Source: Halorussus gelatinilyticus (lineage in GTDB: Archaea > Halobacteriota > Halobacteria > Halobacteriales > Haladaptataceae). From it: DNA of 64,000 nucleotides. The position numbers and the translations under genes are program-made. Shown piece by piece: positions 52,022 through 60,850 of this stretch; the stretch's first letter is position 1, and each line of letters opens with the position of its first letter. The notes under the pieces are model-generated. The model was not told the origin of the DNA. It searched no databases and saw only the letters and a list, made by a program, of their open reading frames with translations. Location of the stretch: NCBI RefSeq assembly GCF_023238445.1, contig NZ_CP096658.1:62001-126000 (forward strand). Direction: 5' to 3'.

Positions 52022-52915
52022 TCAGGGCAGGTCCACGTCCACGCCTTCCTGTCGGCCCGCGGCCTTGACCGTGTTGTAGAGGAGCATCGCGCGGGTCATC
52101 GGGCCGACGCCGCCGGGGACCGGCGTGATGGCGCTGGCCTTCTCCTTCGCGCTCTCGAAGTCCACGTCGCCGACGAGTTCGTAGCCCTTCTCGTTGTCGG
52201 CGTCCACGCGGTTGACGCCCACGTCGATGACCGTCGTCCCCTCCGAGAGCATCGACCCGTCTATCATCTCCGGGACGCCGCAGGCCGCGACCACCACGTC
52301 GGCCTGTCGAGTCTTCGCCGCGAGGTCGTCGGTCCGGGAGTGGCACACCGTCACGGTGGCGTTGCCGTCCTCGGCCTTCTGGACGAGCAGGTTGGCCAGC
52401 GGCTTGCCGACGATGTTCGACCGGCCGACGACGGTCACGTCCGCGCCCTCGGTCTCGACGTCCGCCGAGTCGAGCAGTTTCTGGACGCCGTGGGGAGTGC
52501 AGGGTCGGTAGCGCGCGTGGCCCGCGACGAGTCGCCCGACGTTCTCTGGGTGGAAGCCGTCCACGTCCTTCTCGGGGTCCACGGCCCGGAGGACCTCGCG
52601 GTCGTCCACGTGGTCCGGGACGGGCATCTGGACCAAAATTCCGTGGACGTCGGGGTCGTCGTTGAGGTCCGCGACGGTCTCGTGGAGGTCCTCGGCCGGT
52701 GCGTCGGGGTCTATCTCGACGTGGATGCCCTCGATGCCGACCTCCTCGCAGTCGCGCTGTTTCATCGAGACGTAGGTCTCGCTCGCGGGGTCGTCGCTCA
52801 TCAGGACGGTCGCCAGTCCGACTTCGACGCCCTCGTCGGCCAGCGTCTCGATGCTGTCCCGGAGGTCGTCGCGGATTCGCTCGGCGACGGCGTCGCCGTC
52901 GATTACCTCTGTCAT
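52022..52915 (-). CDS. folD: Bifunctional methylene-tetrahydrofolate dehydrogenase / cyclohydrolase
   Basis: A 297-residue enzyme interconverting methylene-, methenyl- and formyl-tetrahydrofolate. The catalytic Lys is in YVSMKQRDC; PVPDHVDDREVLRAVDPEKDVDG, the NADP motif VVGRSNIVGKPLANLL and the C-terminal PVPGGVGPMTRAML are all present. The ATG at 52915 is three codons inside the longest frame and fits homologues. It lies downstream of glyA on the same strand, so both act on the folate one-carbon pool that also feeds panB. Confidence 0.95.
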   Translation of the reverse strand: MTEVIDGDAVAERIRDDLRDSIETLADEGVEVGLATVLMSDDPASETYVSMKQRDCEEVGIEGIHVEIDPDAPAEDLHETVADLNDDPDVHGILVQMPVPDHVDDREVLRAVDPEKDVDGFHPENVGRLVAGHARYRPCTPHGVQKLLDSADVETEGADVTVVGRSNIVGKPLANLLVQKAEDGNATVTVCHSRTDDLAAKTRQADVVVAACGVPEMIDGSMLSEGTTVIDVGVNRVDADNEKGYELVGDVDFESAKEKASAITPVPGGVGPMTRAMLLYNTVKAAGRQEGVDVDLP

Positions 52916-53124
52916 CACCTGCAACTGGGACGCCGAGCGCCTTCAACCCTCGGGTTCGTGCGTATTTTCTCTCTCTGAGAAGCGATTCGATGCACGAACT
53001 TGCATCGGGGTGGCCGGTGTCGGAACCGTTCGCTACGCGCCGCCGTCGTAGTATTAAGCGGGAAGATGTTAAGAAGACAGAAATTAACCGCGTTAATTCT
53101 CCGTTACCGTGCCCGTGACACTGC

Positions 53125-54372
53125 TTACTCGTAGATGGAGTTCGCCTCGCAGAGTTCCTGGACCTCCTCCGCGACCTCGCCCATCACGTCCTCGTCTCCG
53201 ATGTTGTTGACGACGCGCGCGATGAGGTCGCCGACGTATCGGCAGTCTTCCTCGTCGAACCCGCGGGTCGTCAGCGCGGGCGTCCCCGCGCGGATGCCCG
53301 ACGTGACGAACGGCGAGCGCGTCTCGCCGGGGACGGTGTTGGCGTTCAGCACGATGCCCACGTCTTCGAGGGCCTCTTCGGCGTCCTTTCCGGTCACGTC
53401 CTCGTGGGACTCGCGGAGGTCCACCAGTACGAGGTGGGTGTCGGTTCCCTCGGAGACGAGACCGAAGCCGTGGTCCTGTAGGCTCTCCCCGAGCGCCTTC
53501 GCGTTGGCGACGGTCTGGCTCGCGTACTCCTCGAACTCGGGTTCGAGCGCCTCCCGGAAGCCGACCGCCTTCCCCGCGATGTTGTGCATCAGCGGTCCGC
53601 CCTGCATGCCGGGGATCACCGCGGAGTCGATGTCGTCGGCGTACTCCTCGTCGCACAGCACCATCCCGCCCCGGCCCGCGCGGATGGTCTTGTGCGTCGA
53701 ACCGGTCACGAAGTCGGCGACGCCGACCGGCGAGGGATGCTCGCCCGCGGCGACGAGACCCGTGATGTGGGCCATGTCCGCGAGGTGGTAGGCGTCCACC
53801 GCGTCGGCGGCCTCCTGAATCGTCTCCCACTCGACCTCGCGCGGGTACGCAGAGTAGCCGGACACGATGATGTCCGGTTCGAACTCCTCGGCGTGGTCGC
53901 GCAGGGCCTCATAGTCGAGATACCCCGTGTCGGGGTCCACTTCGTACTGCTCGACCTCGTACAACTGGCCGGTGAAGTTGGCGTGGTGACCGTGGCTGAG
54001 GTGGCCGCCGTGGGTCAGGTCGAGCGAGAGAATCTTGTCGCCGGGGTCGAGCATGGCGAAGTAGACCGCCATGTTCGCCTGCGTCCCGGAGTGGGGCTGG
54101 ACGTTGACGTGTTCCGCACCCCACAGCTCTTTCGCGCGCTCGATGGCCAACTCCTCGACGGTATCGACGTGTTCGCACCCGCCGTAGTACCGCGAACCGG
54201 GGTAGCCCTCGGCGTACTTGTTGGTGAGGACGCTCCCTTGGGCCTCCATCACGGCCTCGCTGACGTGGTTCTCGCTGGCGATCATCTCCAAGGTGTCGCG
54301 CTGGCGCTCTACTTCGGCTTCGAGTGCGTCTGCTACCTCGGGGTCTACGTCGCGGACGCGGTCGTACTCCAT
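53125..54372 (-). CDS. glyA: Serine hydroxymethyltransferase
   Basis: A 415-residue PLP enzyme turning serine and tetrahydrofolate into glycine and methylene-tetrahydrofolate. Conserved blocks are [26 protein letters not shown], and the PLP lysine in [15 protein letters not shown]. The ATG at 54372 is fixed by a TATA box and by the usual start of the family. Divergent from the CHAT gene; together they share a 100-base promoter region. Codon usage is typical of a highly expressed gene. Confidence 0.95.
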   Translation of the reverse strand: MEYDRVRDVDPEVADALEAEVERQRDTLEMIASENHVSEAVMEAQGSVLTNKYAEGYPGSRYYGGCEHVDTVEELAIERAKELWGAEHVNVQPHSGTQANMAVYFAMLDPGDKILSLDLTHGGHLSHGHHANFTGQLYEVEQYEVDPDTGYLDYEALRDHAEEFEPDIIVSGYSAYPREVEWETIQEAADAVDAYHLADMAHITGLVAAGEHPSPVGVADFVTGSTHKTIRAGRGGMVLCDEEYADDIDSAVIPGMQGGPLMHNIAGKAVGFREALEPEFEEYASQTVANAKALGESLQDHGFGLVSEGTDTHLVLVDLRESHEDVTGKDAEEALEDVGIVLNANTVPGETRSPFVTSGIRAGTPALTTRGFDEEDCRYVGDLIARVVNNIGDEDVMGEVAEEVQELCEANSIYE

Positions 54373-54395
54373 ACCCAAAATCGGTGCATCCCGGA

Positions 54396-54405
54396 GTATA
54401 AGCTT
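54396..54405 (-). promoter_or_regulatory. TATA box of glyA
   Basis: AAGCTTATAC on the minus strand, centred 28 bases from the glyA ATG. Confidence 0.6.
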
Positions 54406-54433
54406 ACCTTTCGCGGGGGAGACTCCGGGCGAC

Positions 54434-54444
54434 AAAAATATAAA
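54434..54444 (+). promoter_or_regulatory. TATA box of CHAT gene
   Basis: AAAAATATAAA, with predicted start near 54467, which leaves a leader of about nine bases before the ATG at 54476. An upstream TTG at 54461 would be before the start of transcription. Confidence 0.6.
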
Positions 54445-54475
54445 GACCCGGTGAGACACGTTGTACGACGCCGAC

Positions 54476-56593
54476 ATGATCGAGTGGGAGGAGACGGATT
54501 CCGGGTTGCGCGTGTTCGACCGTACGAAGACGGAGGTGTGTATCGAGACGACCGGCTGGGACGCGGCGAGCGCGGGCTACGACGTGGACCGTCCACTCGA
54601 CGAGACGGTTTCCGGGCACGTCTCGGAACTTCGCTTACCGCCGGCGCTCGTGAAAGTGGTCGGTCTCGACTCCGGCGAGGAGTACAAACACGGCGGCGAC
54701 GCCGACCCGCTCGACCTCTCGGACGGCGAGTACCTGCTCAACATCAGCCTCAACATCAAGACTTACGTCCGCTTTTCGGGGGCCGCGACGATCTCGAAGA
54801 CGGACGAGTACGACGAACTCCACGTTTCGTTCTCGGAACCGACGCTCGTAACCTTCGGGTTCCGAAGCCATCACGAGGAACCGGTCGATACCCTCACCGT
54901 CCCGCCGACACCCGACGGCGTGGCGACTGCCGTCACGTATCTCTCGTCGTCGCACAAAGTCACGGGTCCGGACCGGTCGTACCCGACGCTTCGGGGCCAT
55001 CCGCCGCGCGTCGAACTCGGCGGCGAGACCGAGATTCCGAAACCGGTCCGCGACGAGCGATTCGACGTGGGCATCGAGTTGGCGATTCCCGACGATTTCG
55101 AGTACGCCTTCGTCGCGGCACCGCTCGCGTACTACCTACAGGCCGAGATGACCGTCGAAGACCGCCGGTCGCCGGTCCTTCGCGCACCCGAAGCGGATGT
55201 CGAGCGCCGGTTCACGCCACTACCCGGCTTTCAGCACGAAGTCGCCGACGTACTTCGGCGCATGTTCTTCCTCGACTGTCTCGTCCGGAACGCGGGCGAG
55301 TACAGTTGGGACCTCGCGGAACTTCCGTTGCTGGACGAGGTGGGTATCGACGCCGAGGAGACCTACGACTCCTCGCCCGCCGAACAGCTCGCCACTTATC
55401 TCGACGCCCCCTACGAGCGCATCGACGACGACCTGCCGGAATGGCACCTTGCAATGCACGTCGATCCGCGTCCGGACAACGCGGCTTCGCTCCCGTACTT
55501 CTTGGACAATTTAAGTCTCGTCTACCTGCCTGAATCGACCGATCTGGAGAAGGACGAGCTATTGAACAAGTCGATCGACGACTTCTACCGCGGTGAGAGC
55601 CCCGAGATAGGTCCTCCTGACCCGACCGCTCCGAGACCGGCCGCGGGAACGGTCCGGAAGGGACCCGGCCCGGTCAAATCGGTCGATAGGCGGGACCCAG
55701 TGCTTCACGAGGGAGAGGTCAACGGCTGGCTCGCCGACGGCGTACCTATAGACGTTTTCAAAGCGGTTCCGAAAGCGTACGAGAACCGATTTGATTACTT
55801 ACATCGAGAAGACGTCGATATCGACGTAACCGTCATCCTCAATGACGACGAAATGGCCGACGAACACGAGACGGTCGCCGAAATCTATGCGAAGCGCGCA
55901 GAGGCCCTTGCGATAGACGTAACGGTCCACGAGAACCTCTCGAAGGCCGAACTGGCCGACGTGCTAGAGTCACCACACGACTTCGTTCATTACATAGGCC
56001 ACTGCGAGGAGGACGGACTTCGGTGCCGGAACGGAAATCTCGCGGTGTCGGATATCGAAGAAAGCAGGGTTCAGACGTTCTTCTTGAACGCCTGCGGGTC
56101 GTATTACGAAGGCCGAGATCTCGTAAGGCAGGGTAGTGTCGCAGGTGCAGTAACGTTCACGAAAGTCCTGAATAAACAGGCCGCGAAGGTCGGCGTGGCG
56201 TTCGCCCGGCTACTGATTCACGGCTACGACATCGCCCGTGCGATTCAACTCGCACGTCGTCGCATCATGATGGGAAAGGATTACGCGGTCGTCGGCGATG
56301 GGACACACCGACTCATACAGTGCGACAACCGATTTCCCGGTTTCGCTACCCTCAAAAAGAACGATGGCAGATACGAGGTCGAGTACAAGAATCTCTCGAT
56401 ACCTCACATCGGCGGCGTTTACGAGGTCTATCGGAACGGCAAAGAAAAACCCCGATTGCAGGGGTCAAGTTCGAATTTCACCGTGAATCAATCCGAACTC
56501 CTCGCCTTCTTAGAACGGGCAAAAGCGCCGTTCGTGTACGACGGCGACCTCTTTTGGTCTGAAGAACTCTCAAGCCGAATACAGGGGGACTAG
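54476..56593 (+). CDS. CHAT (caspase-like) protease-type protein
   Basis: A 705-residue protein. Residues about 440-600 form a CHAT/caspase-like domain: a His in VHYIGH (His505 and His509), then a loop and strand to NACGS (Cys540), giving the His-Cys dyad of cysteine peptidases of clan CD. After the dyad come [26 protein letters not shown] and an ARRR helix. The first 380 residues, beta-rich then helical, match nothing I know (segments such as [23 protein letters not shown]). The last 80 residues have [15 protein letters not shown]. No signal peptide, so cytoplasmic. Promoter shared with glyA; convergent with a 46-residue membrane protein. Confidence 0.75.
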   Translation: MIEWEETDSGLRVFDRTKTEVCIETTGWDAASAGYDVDRPLDETVSGHVSELRLPPALVKVVGLDSGEEYKHGGDADPLDLSDGEYLLNISLNIKTYVRFSGAATISKTDEYDELHVSFSEPTLVTFGFRSHHEEPVDTLTVPPTPDGVATAVTYLSSSHKVTGPDRSYPTLRGHPPRVELGGETEIPKPVRDERFDVGIELAIPDDFEYAFVAAPLAYYLQAEMTVEDRRSPVLRAPEADVERRFTPLPGFQHEVADVLRRMFFLDCLVRNAGEYSWDLAELPLLDEVGIDAEETYDSSPAEQLATYLDAPYERIDDDLPEWHLAMHVDPRPDNAASLPYFLDNLSLVYLPESTDLEKDELLNKSIDDFYRGESPEIGPPDPTAPRPAAGTVRKGPGPVKSVDRRDPVLHEGEVNGWLADGVPIDVFKAVPKAYENRFDYLHREDVDIDVTVILNDDEMADEHETVAEIYAKRAEALAIDVTVHENLSKAELADVLESPHDFVHYIGHCEEDGLRCRNGNLAVSDIEESRVQTFFLNACGSYYEGRDLVRQGSVAGAVTFTKVLNKQAAKVGVAFARLLIHGYDIARAIQLARRRIMMGKDYAVVGDGTHRLIQCDNRFPGFATLKKNDGRYEVEYKNLSIPHIGGVYEVYRNGKEKPRLQGSSSNFTVNQSELLAFLERAKAPFVYDGDLFWSEELSSRIQGD

Positions 56594-56730
56594 GGCCCGC
56601 CCGTCGCACCAGTTGCCTCTTGGATACTGACTCCGAACTCGAAGGCGACCGAGCTACCGATAACTATTGCGTACGCTGCGTTCATCGCTCGCGGACTCTC
56701 CATGACCCGTTGTCGAATCTTATCTCGCAT
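56590..56730 (-). CDS. 46-residue small membrane protein, tail to tail with CHAT gene
   Basis: A reading frame of 46 codons starts with ATG at 56730 and ends with TAG at 56590-56592, overlapping the CHAT stop by three bases (the tetranucleotide CTAG serves both). The protein opens MRDKIRQRVMESPRAM and continues AAYAIVIGSSVAFEFGVS, then [10 protein letters not shown]; a basic start, one short hydrophobic segment and a glycine end. A TATA box lies 33 bases upstream of the ATG. Small membrane peptides of this kind are usual in haloarchaea; link to CHAT is only by position. Confidence 0.6.
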   Translation of the reverse strand: MRDKIRQRVMESPRAMNAAYAIVIGSSVAFEFGVSIQEATGATGGP

Positions 56731-56758
56731 GGCTTGGTTCGTGTTAGAGAGCCCCACT

Positions 56759-56769
56759 ACTTTATTGTT
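56759..56769 (-). promoter_or_regulatory. TATA box of 46-residue gene
   Basis: AACAATAAAGT on the minus strand, about 33 bases before the ATG at 56730. The rest of the 320-base gap to 57051 has no gene; it holds a GC-rich core and AT-rich ends. Confidence 0.5.
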
Positions 56770-57011
56770 TTGTATCTTTCATGCGGGAGTAGAAGCAGAA
56801 TAACCCAAGAAAGGGGCCATTAAACCTATCCACCGACCGCCCGAATTCGAGACGACGCGCCGCCGACCCCGGCGTCTCCTCCCGGTTTTCACCCGACTTC
56901 TTGTTTAAACTTCATGAAGGCGTGGAACCCAAAACCGACACGGAAATTCGATTAGAATTGCCGAAGTGACTGCTTGGTATCTCCGGATAATCCGTGATTT
57001 CCCCCCGTTAC

Positions 57012-57029
57012 TAACGTTAAAATTAAGTA
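57012..57029 (+). promoter_or_regulatory. Promoter of TbsP-like gene with palindrome TAACGTTA
   Basis: TATA element AAAATTAAGTA (57019-57029) centred 28 bases before the ATG at 57052. An exact palindrome TAACGTTA (57012-57019) touches it and covers the usual TFB site; such a site could bind an autoregulator. Confidence 0.45.
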
Positions 57030-57051
57030 GGGGTAAAACGTTTGTCGGTAC

Positions 57052-57876
57052 ATGGAGACCGAATCGAATTTACTCGACCACGAAATCGCCGAAATCCTTC
57101 GGACGGTCATCGACGAAGCGCCCGAATCGATGCTCGTCGTCAACCCGTCGAAGGACGCTATCGAAGAGCTGATCACCGTCGCCACGGAGTACGAGGGCGA
57201 CCTGCCGGAACTGCGCATGCTCGCGCAGTCGGGCACGCTAAAAGACGTGATGGAGGACTTCATCGTCGGCAGTAACGCGGCAGACCTCATCGACGCGGGG
57301 TCGCTCTCGCTGCGCACCACCGACGACGTGCCGAGCAACTCCCTGCTCGTCACCGACGAAGTCGTCATCGCGCTCGTGACGGCCGACGACCGCGTCGGCG
57401 GGCTCACGGCCGACGACGAGGAGTTCGTCGCGGAAGCCTACGACTCCTACTCCGCGCAGTTCGAGGCCGCCGACGAGTTCTCGCTGCGCACCCCGCCGCT
57501 CTCGCGCGTCCGCGACACGCTCGGCGACGAGATCAGCCCCGACGCCCAAGAGGACTTCGACGAAGTGCTGTCCTCGATGGAGACCGCGCGTGGCGACGGC
57601 GACGGACTCGACGAGGTTACCATCAGTCTGCTCGTCGCGGCGAAGAACGAGGCCTTGCTGTACGACATCAGCAAGTGGGGCGAGGACGTCGGCATCGCCA
57701 GCAAGGCGACGTTCTCGCGGACGAAGACCAAGCTCGAAGACATGGGTCTCATCGGGACCGAGAAGGTCCCCATCGACGTTGGTCGCCCGCGCCTGCGCCT
57801 GAAGCTGGCCAACGACGAACTCCGCAACGCGGACACCGACCAGCTCGCCAGCGCGGCCCAGAGCCTCCTGCACTGA
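57052..57876 (+). CDS. TbsP-like transcriptional regulator (DUF5821)
   Basis: A 274-residue protein. It matches the haloarchaeal DUF5821 family, known in Haloferax as TbsP, which with TrmB controls gapII (established work, recalled and not checked). Residues 1-195 form the sensor/regulatory domain with segments such as ESMLVVNPSKDAIEEL and LLVTDEVVIALVTADDRVGG. The last 90 residues are a winged helix: ISKWGEDVGIASKATFSRTKTKLEDMGLIGTEKV is the recognition part (described, not quoted whole). It has its own promoter. Confidence 0.8.
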   Translation: METESNLLDHEIAEILRTVIDEAPESMLVVNPSKDAIEELITVATEYEGDLPELRMLAQSGTLKDVMEDFIVGSNAADLIDAGSLSLRTTDDVPSNSLLVTDEVVIALVTADDRVGGLTADDEEFVAEAYDSYSAQFEAADEFSLRTPPLSRVRDTLGDEISPDAQEDFDEVLSSMETARGDGDGLDEVTISLLVAAKNEALLYDISKWGEDVGIASKATFSRTKTKLEDMGLIGTEKVPIDVGRPRLRLKLANDELRNADTDQLASAAQSLLH

Positions 57877-57956
57877 CCACGAACTCGCACTTTTTCGCGC
57901 GGTAGCCCCCGAGCGATAGCACCGCGTTTTTCCGGTCTCCGTTCCTCGATGTCGCC

Positions 57957-59777
57957 ATGAACGCACCGACAGTCGGACTCGTAGGTGAGGGTCCGGCAAT
58001 CGACGCCGTGGCGGCCGCGCTCGCCGACGTAGACGCCGAAACCGTCGAGTGTGCCCCAGAGCAGGTCGCAGGGACCGACTTCGCGGTGGTCGTCGGTGAC
58101 GCCGACGACCACCGCCCCGCCGACGACCGCCGCGACGCGCGGTTCGCCGCGGCGAACCACGCGGCCCGCGACGGCGGAACCCCGTGGCTCGCGGTCGAAC
58201 ACGGCGGCGTCGGCGGCCACAGCCTCCAGATAGCGGCGGCAGTCTCCGGATTCGCGCCGGGGACCGCCTGCTGGGACTGCCTCCGGACGCGCGTCGCCGC
58301 GAATCTGGACGCGGAGCGCGAGGCGTCCGACGACGCCGAGTCGGTCTCGGAAGAGACCGATTCGGCCGGTTCCGACCCGGCGAGTGCGCGCTTCGCGGGC
58401 GCGCTCGCCGGGCGCGAGGCCGCGACCCTCCTCTCGGGCGGCGAGTCGCGGGTTCTGGGCGGCGTCGTGGAGGTGCCCCACGCCGAACGAAACGTGCTTC
58501 CCGTGCCCGGTTGTGCGGTCTGCGACGACGAGTCGTCGGGGAGTCTCGGTCTCTCGCCGTCCCTCGACCGCGCGTACGCCGACACCGAACTGGAGGGTGC
58601 GCTCGCGCGCGCCGAGCGGGCCGTGGACGAGCGCGTCGGTCTCGTCTCGACCATCGGCGAAGCCGAGTCGTTCCCCGCGCCGTACTACCTCGCCCAACTC
58701 GCCGACACGTCGGGGTTCAGCGACGCGCAGGCCGCCGAGCAGGCCGCGGGCGTCGCCGACGACTGGAACGCCGCGCTGATGAAGGCGCTCGGCGAGGCGC
58801 TCGAACGCTACGCCGCGGGCGTCTACCGGGAAGCGGGCTTCCGGACCGCGCGCGCGGCGGACTTCGATGCGGCCGACTCCGTGGTCCCGCCAGCCGAGTT
58901 CGTCCGGCCGGAGGGCTGGAGCGACGCGAGCGCGGACGACGAACTCGCGTGGGTCGAAGGGCGGAACCTCCACCGCGGCGAGGCAGTCCACCTCCCTGCC
59001 GAGTTCGTCCACTTCCCGCCGCCCGAGGTCCGCCACAAGCCCTCCATCACGACCGGTCTCGGTCTCGGCAGTTCGACCGTCGAGGCCCTGCTCGCCGGCC
59101 TGTACGAGGTCATCGAGCGCGACGCAACGATGCTCTCGTGGTACTCCACCTTCGACCCGCTCGAACTCGCGGTCGAGGACGAGCGATTCGACGCGCTTCG
59201 GTCGCGCGCACGCGCGGAGAACTTGGAGGTCACGCCCCTGTTGGTCACGCAGGACGCGGACGTGCCGGTCGTCGCGGTCGCGGTCCACCGCGAGGGCGCG
59301 TGGCCCCGATTCGCGGTCGGGTCCGACGCCGACCTCGACCCGGAGGCGGCCGCGACCGCGGCGCTCGCCGAGGCGCTCCAGAACTGGATGGAACTGCGCT
59401 CGATGGGCGAGGACGACGCCGCCGACGCCGACGGTGCAATCGGCCGGTACGCCGACTTCCCCGACACCGCTCGGGAGTTCGTCGCCGCCGATACGTCGAT
59501 TCCCGCGGCGAGCGTCGGCCCGGCCGACCCGCCCGTCGGCGAGGCGGAACTCCACGCGCTCCTGGGGCGTCTCGCGGACGCCGACCTGTCGGCCTACGCC
59601 GCGCGCCTGACGACCCGCGACGTAGAGCGACTCGGGTTCGAGGCGGTTCGGGTACTTGTTCCGGCGGCCCAACCGCTGTTCACCGGCGAGTCGTTCTTCG
59701 GCGAGCGGTCGCGCGAAGTGCCCCCGGAACTGGGCTTCGAGTTCCGGCCGGACCGAGACCTGCATCCGTACCCCTGA
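57957..59777 (+). CDS. YcaO-family protein with zinc-containing N-terminal partner domain
   Basis: A 606-residue protein. Residues 1-210 form an E1-like/precursor-partner-type domain with two zinc pairs (Cys105/Cys108 in CWDCLR and Cys186/Cys189 in CAVCDD). Residues about 215-606 are a YcaO ATPase: ALGEALERYAAG, GLGSSTVEALLAGLYEVIERDA and ALAEALQNWMELR give the Glu-rich ATP/Mg sites. The C-terminus HPYP recalls the proline-rich ending of cyclodehydratases. YcaO enzymes activate backbone amides to make azolines or thioamides. No precursor peptide is seen next to it. Confidence 0.85.
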   Translation: MNAPTVGLVGEGPAIDAVAAALADVDAETVECAPEQVAGTDFAVVVGDADDHRPADDRRDARFAAANHAARDGGTPWLAVEHGGVGGHSLQIAAAVSGFAPGTACWDCLRTRVAANLDAEREASDDAESVSEETDSAGSDPASARFAGALAGREAATLLSGGESRVLGGVVEVPHAERNVLPVPGCAVCDDESSGSLGLSPSLDRAYADTELEGALARAERAVDERVGLVSTIGEAESFPAPYYLAQLADTSGFSDAQAAEQAAGVADDWNAALMKALGEALERYAAGVYREAGFRTARAADFDAADSVVPPAEFVRPEGWSDASADDELAWVEGRNLHRGEAVHLPAEFVHFPPPEVRHKPSITTGLGLGSSTVEALLAGLYEVIERDATMLSWYSTFDPLELAVEDERFDALRSRARAENLEVTPLLVTQDADVPVVAVAVHREGAWPRFAVGSDADLDPEAAATAALAEALQNWMELRSMGEDDAADADGAIGRYADFPDTAREFVAADTSIPAASVGPADPPVGEAELHALLGRLADADLSAYAARLTTRDVERLGFEAVRVLVPAAQPLFTGESFFGERSREVPPELGFEFRPDRDLHPYP

Positions 59778-59859
59778 GCCGTCGGCCCGACGACGTTTCT
59801 CGCGGCAATCCGACCCGGAACCGCAAGCCGCTTTACGGGTCGCCTGACTACGGGATGGC

Positions 59860-60804
59860 GTGTACGCGCCGACTCGTCTCGCGGGCTACGCCGTCCTGTT
59901 GGTCACGCCGGTCGCGTTGCTCGCCAGCGCGCTGTTCTCCGGCGGCGTCTCGGCCGCGGTCGTGGGTCTCGAAGGGGGAGTGGTCCTCGCCGGGGGCGTC
60001 GCCGCGGCGACCGAACGGGAGCGCGCGCTCGAAGCGGCCGACACCTACGAACTCGAACTGGGCGACCTCCGCGACGCGTTCGCGGTCCTCGCCGCGGCGG
60101 TCCTCACCTACGTCCTGAGCGTCCGGTTCGGTCTCGGACCGGTCGTCGCCTCGGCGCTCGTCGGCCTCGTTGCGGGAGTCGCCACGCCCCGAATCGGCGT
60201 TCCGGCCTACTGCGGATCGTTCGTCGGCATGGCCTCGCCCGACCTCTTCCCGTCGGTCGGTTACCTCGCGCTCGCGGGCCTGCTCTCCGGCGTCGCGTTC
60301 GTCGCGGCCGAGCGCGCGTTCGACGGCTTCGGCGGGAAGTTGGGGACGCTCGCGCTCTTCGGGTGCGCGACGACGGCCGTACTTACCGGCGCGGACTTCG
60401 CCGCCGGAAGCGCGCTCGCGTGGACCGACGCGCTCGTCGTGGTCCCGGTGTCGGTCGCGGGTGCCGTCGTGACCGCCGTCCTGAGCCTCCGTCTCGACCT
60501 CGGCGCGGTCGTCGGGTCCGCGCTCGTCGGACTCGCGGCGGGTCTCGGTCTCCCGGCGGTTTCGGGCGTGTCGGGCGGGACGCTGGCCGCGGCGGCGTTC
60601 TGCGCCTCGTTCGTCGGCATGACCTCCACCGGGCGACTCGACGGCGAGGCGCGCGTCGCGCTGGCCGGGGCGGTCTGCGGACTCGTCTTCGTCGCCGTCA
60701 CGGCCGCGCTCGCCGGCGCAGGCGGGAAGTTGGGGACCATCGCGTTCGTCTCCTGCGTCACGACCGCGGGCGCGGAGGGACTGGTCGTCCGACTCCGGTC
60801 GTGA
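59860..60804 (+). CDS. Membrane protein with internal duplication
   Basis: A 314-residue integral membrane protein with a GTG start. About ten helices. The two halves repeat: YCGSFVGMASPDLF matches FCASFVGMTSTGRL; FGGKLGTLALFGCATT matches AGGKLGTIAFVSCVTT. The arrangement implies a twofold-related channel or transporter. No known family is recognised. It follows YcaO by 82 bases on the same strand and may or may not be co-transcribed. Confidence 0.65.
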   Translation: MYAPTRLAGYAVLLVTPVALLASALFSGGVSAAVVGLEGGVVLAGGVAAATERERALEAADTYELELGDLRDAFAVLAAAVLTYVLSVRFGLGPVVASALVGLVAGVATPRIGVPAYCGSFVGMASPDLFPSVGYLALAGLLSGVAFVAAERAFDGFGGKLGTLALFGCATTAVLTGADFAAGSALAWTDALVVVPVSVAGAVVTAVLSLRLDLGAVVGSALVGLAAGLGLPAVSGVSGGTLAAAAFCASFVGMTSTGRLDGEARVALAGAVCGLVFVAVTAALAGAGGKLGTIAFVSCVTTAGAEGLVVRLRS

Positions 60805-60850
60805 CCGCCGTTCGACCAAATGTTAAGTCGCCGAAATACGAATCGTCGCT

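Noticed and set aside
58184-60118. 644-codon Arg-rich frame over YcaO and the next gene
   Set aside because: Extreme Arg/Gly/Pro content and crossing of two real genes mark it as a shadow frame.
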